32,677 bases of DNA, taken from positions 1 through 32,677 of the forward strand of contig JAITNX010000201.1 in NCBI GenBank assembly GCA_031290235.1, given 5' to 3'. Numbering within the stretch: the stretch's first letter is position 1; each line of letters starts with the position of its first letter. Shown here piece after piece: positions 28,347 to 32,677 of the stretch. Position numbers and translations under genes: made by a program. The notes beneath the pieces are model-generated. The model made no database searches. It was not told the DNA's origin and worked only from the letters and a program-made list of their open reading frames with translations. The DNA is from Synergistaceae bacterium. GTDB taxonomy: Bacteria; Synergistota; Synergistia; Synergistales; Synergistaceae.

Positions 28347-28393
28347 TTTATCGTCCAACAATAGAATATAGAGATATAGGAGGAGTGATCCGG

Positions 28394-29086
28394 ATGAACG
28401 CGTTTATTGACAAGGCAGGCCCAGGACTCAGGGGGGTGTTTACGGCGTCCTTCCTCGCGGCGGCCCTCGTCCTGTCGCCGCAAACAGCGGCCTGGGCCGC
28501 CATCAGCGAGAAAGATGTGAGGCAAGCCTGGCTCGACGTCAGCAAGGTCGCTGAGATGGAACCACTGCCGCTCTCGATCGAGAAAAACGAATCACCGAAC
28601 GCATGGGTGACCTCCGGAAAGTCCGTCACTGTGACAACCGGCCTGATGGACCTCCTGGAAAGCGGCGAGGAGATATTCGGCGTGCTGGCTCACGAGGAAG
28701 GGCACGCCAAGCTGCGGCACTACGAGAGCAGAGCCGGCAACGCGGCCGGCGTTGGGCTCGCGGCGGTCTTACTGGGCCGAGCCCTTGGCGGCAAGACACT
28801 CGGCAACGCCGCCGTAGAGCTGGGGGCGAACCTGGCAACCGCAGGCTACAGCAGGGAACAGGAGGTCGCGGCGGACGATTTCGCCACGGACCTGGCGTTC
28901 AAGGGCGGACATGACCCAACCGGGCTTTACACGGCACTCCAGAGAATATCGCTGTTCGGAGGAAAGACCGAGCCATCCGGCTTCAACTCCCACCCTCCGG
29001 ACGACAGGAGGCTGAAGCGCATCCACGACAGGATCGTCGAAAAAAAGCCGGACGCGGTCTTTCCGACTGTGGAAAAGCTAAAATGA
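28394..29086 (+). CDS. M48 family metallopeptidase (secreted/periplasmic, BepA/Oma1-like)
   Basis: Signal peptide; HExxH in FGVLAHEEGHAKLRHY; EQEVAADDFATDLAFKGGHDPTGLYTAL; AGGAGG SD before the ATG at 28394. Confidence 0.9.
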   Translation: MNAFIDKAGPGLRGVFTASFLAAALVLSPQTAAWAAISEKDVRQAWLDVSKVAEMEPLPLSIEKNESPNAWVTSGKSVTVTTGLMDLLESGEEIFGVLAHEEGHAKLRHYESRAGNAAGVGLAAVLLGRALGGKTLGNAAVELGANLATAGYSREQEVAADDFATDLAFKGGHDPTGLYTALQRISLFGGKTEPSGFNSHPPDDRRLKRIHDRIVEKKPDAVFPTVEKLK

Positions 29087-29216
29087 AATATGACTATATT
29101 TTATGACATTTGTCAAATGGCGTAACGTTTGCCCTGCTGTCCGATAAAAATATTTCCCATCGGGCCTTTAATCTGTTATAATGATGACGCTTCGTCAAGT
29201 GGGGTGGTGATTTACC

Positions 29217-29831
29217 TTGCTGGCGGTTATTTCTAGCGGAAGGGTTGATGTTTTGGTGAAGTTCCATACTTTGGTTGCCGCGTTCCTCTGCGTGTCCTTG
29301 TTCCCTTTCTCCGGCCTCGCGGCCGCAAAAGCCGAGGCGGCTGAGGGGAAAGCAAAGCGTTCAGTGGCGTTGTTCGAGACTACTATGGGTTCGTTTAAGA
29401 TAGAACTCTTTGACGACCTGGCGCCCCAAACTGTCCGTAACTTCGTGGATTTAGCGGAGCGCGGTTTTTACGACGGCGTGATATTCCACAGGGTGATAGA
29501 CGGCTTCATGATTCAGGGCGGAGACCCGACGGGGACCGGAAGCGGGGGACCTGGACATACGATTCCGGACGAGTTTGGCGAGGGCCTGAATCACGACGTT
29601 CCCGGCGTACTCTCTATGGCAAACGCGGGTCCAGGCACCGGGGGTTCCCAGTTTTTCATAACGCTGGCCCCGACGCCGTGGCTCGACGGCAAACACGCTA
29701 TATTCGGAAGAACGATATCGGGTTTGGATGTAGTACAGGCGATAGGCAAAGTTCCAACCGGCGCCGCGGATAAACCGATCAGGGATGTGGTCATAAACAA
29801 GATCACCATCTCAGGCGACGCGCCCAAATAG
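29217..29831 (+). CDS. Secreted cyclophilin-type peptidyl-prolyl cis-trans isomerase
   Basis: Signal peptide; [77 protein letters not shown]. Confidence 0.95.
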   Translation: MLAVISSGRVDVLVKFHTLVAAFLCVSLFPFSGLAAAKAEAAEGKAKRSVALFETTMGSFKIELFDDLAPQTVRNFVDLAERGFYDGVIFHRVIDGFMIQGGDPTGTGSGGPGHTIPDEFGEGLNHDVPGVLSMANAGPGTGGSQFFITLAPTPWLDGKHAIFGRTISGLDVVQAIGKVPTGAADKPIRDVVINKITISGDAPK

Positions 29832-29924
29832 GCTGGGTTATAGACAAACTGCAATGTAGCACGGTCATTCCGGAATTCTTAAAAAGGCTTATGTCGCACC
29901 TGTTAAGGTTAGGAGGATCGTGTG

Positions 29925-29985
29925 ACAGACGGTAGATGGAGGGGCTTGGGCGAGACAGCGGCCGGAACTCCTCCGTCTTTTTTAT
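29925..29985 (+). terminator. Imperfect terminator downstream of the cyclophilin gene
   Basis: AGACGG...CCGTCT followed by a T-run; the T-run abuts the MATE stop codon. Confidence 0.4.
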
Positions 29986-31328
29986 TTCATCTCCCGGAGC
30001 GCCGTCAACCCCAGGGGGACGGCGAGTATAAACGTCGCTACGTCCGCTACGAGCTGGCTTGACTGGAGTCCGAGGAGTCCAAACATGGGCGTAAGCGCAA
30101 AAAGCGCCGGCAGAAGGAACAGCCCCTGCCTCGACAGGGCCAGGACGCTGGCCGGGATTGCCTTTCCTATCGTCTGAAGCATCATGTTGTTCATAATCAC
30201 CCAGCCCATGAGAGGAAACGCGGCGCAGTTGAGCCTCAGCGACAGAACCCCTATCGAAATGACCTCCGCGTCGTCCCCCCTGAATATCGCGATGACGCCA
30301 GGAGCAAAGACAATTCCGGCCAGGGACATCAGGAGCAGCCAGGCAGTCGATACCTTCACGCAAAACCAGAAGGCCCTCTTCACCCTGTCATAACGCTTCG
30401 CCCCGTAGTTAAAGCCGCAAACTGGCTGAAAACCCTGCCCGAAGCCGATAAGCGCCGCATTGGCAAACATCACGACGCGCTGAACTATCGATATTGCGGC
30501 TATAGCGGCGTCCCCGTAAGCTCCGGCCAGGCGGTTGAGACAGACGACCGCGACGGCGGCTATCCCCTGCCTTATCAGTGACGGCGCGCCTCCCCTCACG
30601 ATCTCCCTGTAATAATATGGGAGGAGCGAAAAATTTCTCAGCCTTATCCTGACGTTTCCTTTTTTTGCACAGCCTCGGAACAGCAGGCAGAAGGCGGCAA
30701 ACTGGCTGATCATGGTTGCGAGCGAAGCGCCGGCAACTCCCATGCCCAGGCCGAATATCAGCACTGGGTCGAGGACGATATTTATAACGGCTCCGCTCGC
30801 CATGCCTATCATGCCGTAAAACGCGCTCCCCTGAAAACGCAGCAGATTATTCATCATGAGGGACGTCGCCACCCACGGCGATCCGACCAGGATGAATTTC
30901 AGGTAATCACGAGCGAAAGGCATGATTGTCTCGGTCGCCCCGAGAAATCTGGCCAGCGAATCCAGGTTCATCAATCCTGCCGCAGCAAGCAGGACGCCAA
31001 ACGCCAGTGACGAAAAAAAACCTGTCGCCGCCATTTTTGACGCCCTCGCTAAATCCTGAGCGCCAAGGCGTCTCGACACATAGTTGCCGGCCCCGTGGCC
31101 AAAGAAAAAACCTATGGCCTGTATGAGCGCCATCAGCGAAAAGACTATCCCGACTCCAGCCGTCGCGCTCGTGCCAAGGGAACCAACGAAGTAAGTATCG
31201 GCCATGTTGTACATCGCCGATATCATCATGGTTACGATGGAGGGTATTGCCATACGGCAGACCAGCTTCTCCACTGGCAAATTTATCATGAGATCGTATT
31301 TCTCGTCGAACTCCGCCTGATGAGCCAC
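29982..31328 (-). CDS. MATE family efflux transporter
   Basis: 12 hydrophobic spans; AIPSIVTMMISAMYNMADTYFVGSLGTSATAGVGIVFSLMALIQAIGFFFGHGAGNYVSRRLG, GFGQGFQPVCGFNYGAKRYDRV; GTG start at 31328 preferred because a promoter overlaps the longer ORF start. Confidence 0.92.
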   Translation of the reverse strand: MAHQAEFDEKYDLMINLPVEKLVCRMAIPSIVTMMISAMYNMADTYFVGSLGTSATAGVGIVFSLMALIQAIGFFFGHGAGNYVSRRLGAQDLARASKMAATGFFSSLAFGVLLAAAGLMNLDSLARFLGATETIMPFARDYLKFILVGSPWVATSLMMNNLLRFQGSAFYGMIGMASGAVINIVLDPVLIFGLGMGVAGASLATMISQFAAFCLLFRGCAKKGNVRIRLRNFSLLPYYYREIVRGGAPSLIRQGIAAVAVVCLNRLAGAYGDAAIAAISIVQRVVMFANAALIGFGQGFQPVCGFNYGAKRYDRVKRAFWFCVKVSTAWLLLMSLAGIVFAPGVIAIFRGDDAEVISIGVLSLRLNCAAFPLMGWVIMNNMMLQTIGKAIPASVLALSRQGLFLLPALFALTPMFGLLGLQSSQLVADVATFILAVPLGLTALREMK

Positions 31329-31370
31329 ACCCACTCCCCCAGTCTCAAACAAACGTATTGTACATTGTAA

Positions 31371-31400
31371 ATTATCAAAATTCACTCGGTCCTTGTGCAA
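31371..31400 (-). promoter_or_regulatory. Candidate promoter of the MATE gene: TTGCAC-N18-GATAAT
   Basis: Minus-strand hexamers with 18-bp spacer located just upstream of the proposed GTG start. Confidence 0.45.
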
Positions 31401-31546
31401 ATAGCGGAAGAGAGGATATAATCTTCGCATTAGCCGGACATCTTACGGCAGGTCGAAGGGGGAGATGGGTCTGACGTGAGCGGTATGAGCGTAATTGCCA
31501 TAAATATTCAAATCTATTCGATAAATAATTAGAGGAGGCAGTAATT

Positions 31547-32455
31547 ATGTTGAAAAGGAAAAAGTTGTGGAAGTGCCTGTTTGTCCTGCTGTCGGGGGTG
31601 CTGCTGTTGTCGTTCGTTCAACCGGCGCTGGCGGATATATACTTCGACCCGCAAAGTATCATGATACCATACATCAGCGATGATCTGTCCTGGAGATGGG
31701 GAACCAACCTCATGGTGGATGGCTATACGAACCTCTCCGACTACAAACTCGCCCTCTTTGAGGGGTCGAACGAACCTGACCCCGCCGACACCCCTACGTC
31801 GGTGGAATACACCGGCGGTGGTGTGACGATGTCGCTGACAATGCTGCCGGACGGCTCCGTTGATGGATCCGGGAAGATCTCCTATAGCACGAACGCCATG
31901 TTCACGGTCCGCGCCACAAATAGGACGATCAGCGCCGACATCCTCCGTGCCAGCTTCACGGTATCGGCGGTAGGTGTGGAGGGTACGGGGAACGCGCTCG
32001 GGGCGGAATTCTCGATCTATGACAAGGACGGAAATCCCCACAGGCCTTCGTACATGTTCCCAGGCACCCCAAGCAGATTTGAAACGCCAATCTACGGGCA
32101 TTTGGACGGCACATACGACCGCATGGTCGTCACTATAGTCAACCCGCTGGGCTCCATAACCCAAATTATGCACAACCCGTACAACGAACCCGGAACCGGG
32201 GGAGTCGCTGGTTCTGACGGATTTTTCATATATGGCTCTTTGTTCGAGATGTGGTACACTCCAAAGATGAGGGGACCTCACGTGTTAAATGTGTATTACC
32301 CTCAGGGCGGGTACTACTACCACCAGTCGTTCAAGTTTGAAGGCGAGGTTCCCGGCGAGAGCAGCGGCCAGGGCTGCGACGGCGGACTCTCCGCTCTGGT
32401 CCTGCTGGCGGCGCTCCCGGTGCTGGCGATAAGACGCGGCAAGAAGCGGGAATAA
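31547..32455 (+). CDS. Secreted protein with Synergist-CTERM-like C-terminal sorting signal
   Basis: N-terminal signal peptide (LFVLLSGVLLLSFVQPALA); C-terminal tripartite signal SSGQGCDGG-LSALVLLAALPVLAI-RRGKKRE; GAGGAGG SD. Confidence 0.85.
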   Translation: MLKRKKLWKCLFVLLSGVLLLSFVQPALADIYFDPQSIMIPYISDDLSWRWGTNLMVDGYTNLSDYKLALFEGSNEPDPADTPTSVEYTGGGVTMSLTMLPDGSVDGSGKISYSTNAMFTVRATNRTISADILRASFTVSAVGVEGTGNALGAEFSIYDKDGNPHRPSYMFPGTPSRFETPIYGHLDGTYDRMVVTIVNPLGSITQIMHNPYNEPGTGGVAGSDGFFIYGSLFEMWYTPKMRGPHVLNVYYPQGGYYYHQSFKFEGEVPGESSGQGCDGGLSALVLLAALPVLAIRRGKKRE

Positions 32456-32469
32456 CGGAACTTAAATTA

Positions 32470-32508
32470 AACAAGACGCTTCCCATTGCGGGAGGCGTCT
32501 TGTTTTAA
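32470..32508 (+). terminator. Intrinsic terminator after the Synergist-CTERM gene
   Basis: AACAAGACGCTTCCC-ATTGC-GGGAGGCGTCTTGTT (one G-T wobble) followed by TTAAA; partly bidirectional. Confidence 0.85.
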
Positions 32509-32569
32509 ACCCAAACTTCGCAGTTCCTTTTTTAGTCTCCGGTTTTTTTGTCGCGAGCATCTCTATCTC

Positions 32570-32677
32570 TCAGTCACTCAAAACTTTTATCTCGTCGAGC
32601 GAGAGACCGGAGCTATCTGCGATGATGTCAGGCGATACTCCGCGAATAAGCAAATTTTTCGCCATTTCAACAGCCTT
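32570..32677 (-). CDS. C-terminal fragment of an Rpn / PD-(D/E)XK transposase-like protein (KAVEMAKNLLIRGVSPDIIADSSGLSLDEIKVLSD*), truncated by window end
   Basis: Open minus frame from the window edge to TGA 32570-32572; MAKNLL..G...IIA..SGLSLDEI tail is typical of Rpn-like putative transposases. Confidence 0.6.
   Translation of the reverse strand, partial: KAVEMAKNLLIRGVSPDIIADSSGLSLDEIKVLSD

Noticed and set aside
28313-28629. Minus-strand ORFs (70 and 93 aa) overlapping the M48 peptidase promoter and start
   Set aside because: Low-complexity, overlap a clear divergent control region and a conserved coding region, no SD or motif support
1-32677. CRISPR arrays, tRNA/rRNA genes, IS elements with inverted repeats
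   Set aside because: No regularly spaced repeats, no tRNA cloverleaf/GGTTCGAATCC-type segment, and no intact transposase were seen when reading both strands; only the edge fragment at 32570-32677 is transposase-like

Overview
The window reads as a chromosomal segment from a diderm, probably a member of Synergistota. That lineage call is an inference from gene content and a Synergist-CTERM-like C-terminus; no search was run. Left to right it contains: (1) the 3' end of an unidentified + strand gene; (2) a minus-strand catabolic module of PEP-mutase/isocitrate-lyase family lyase plus TRAP transporter DctP-DctQ-DctM, preceded by a long leader with a consensus-like promoter and a strong terminator just before dctP; (3) an almost uninterrupted ~19.7 kb minus-strand outer-membrane/LPS superoperon in the order sigma factor, single-TM Cys-rich protein, BamA, unknown putative OM protein, LpxD, LpxC, FabZ, LpxA, LptF/G, LpxI, LpxB, MsbA, an LpxK fused to an LpxB-like glycosyltransferase, KdsA, KdsD/KpsF, KdtA/WaaA, and an ELM1-family protein; (4) a phosphoglycerate mutase-family gene, rpsD and a FeoA-FeoB module, including a 44-aa Cys-rich FeoB-associated protein absent from the ORF track; (5) an M48 metallopeptidase, a secreted cyclophilin, a MATE transporter and a Synergist-CTERM-like surface protein; (6) the 3' end of an Rpn/PD-(D/E)XK-transposase-like gene. 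The most interesting candidates are the sigma/putative anti-sigma pair heading the OM superoperon, the unknown putative OM protein between bamA and lpxD, the LpxK-glycosyltransferase fusion, and the attenuator-like leader of the TRAP operon. No rRNA, tRNA, CRISPR array or intact mobile element was seen.
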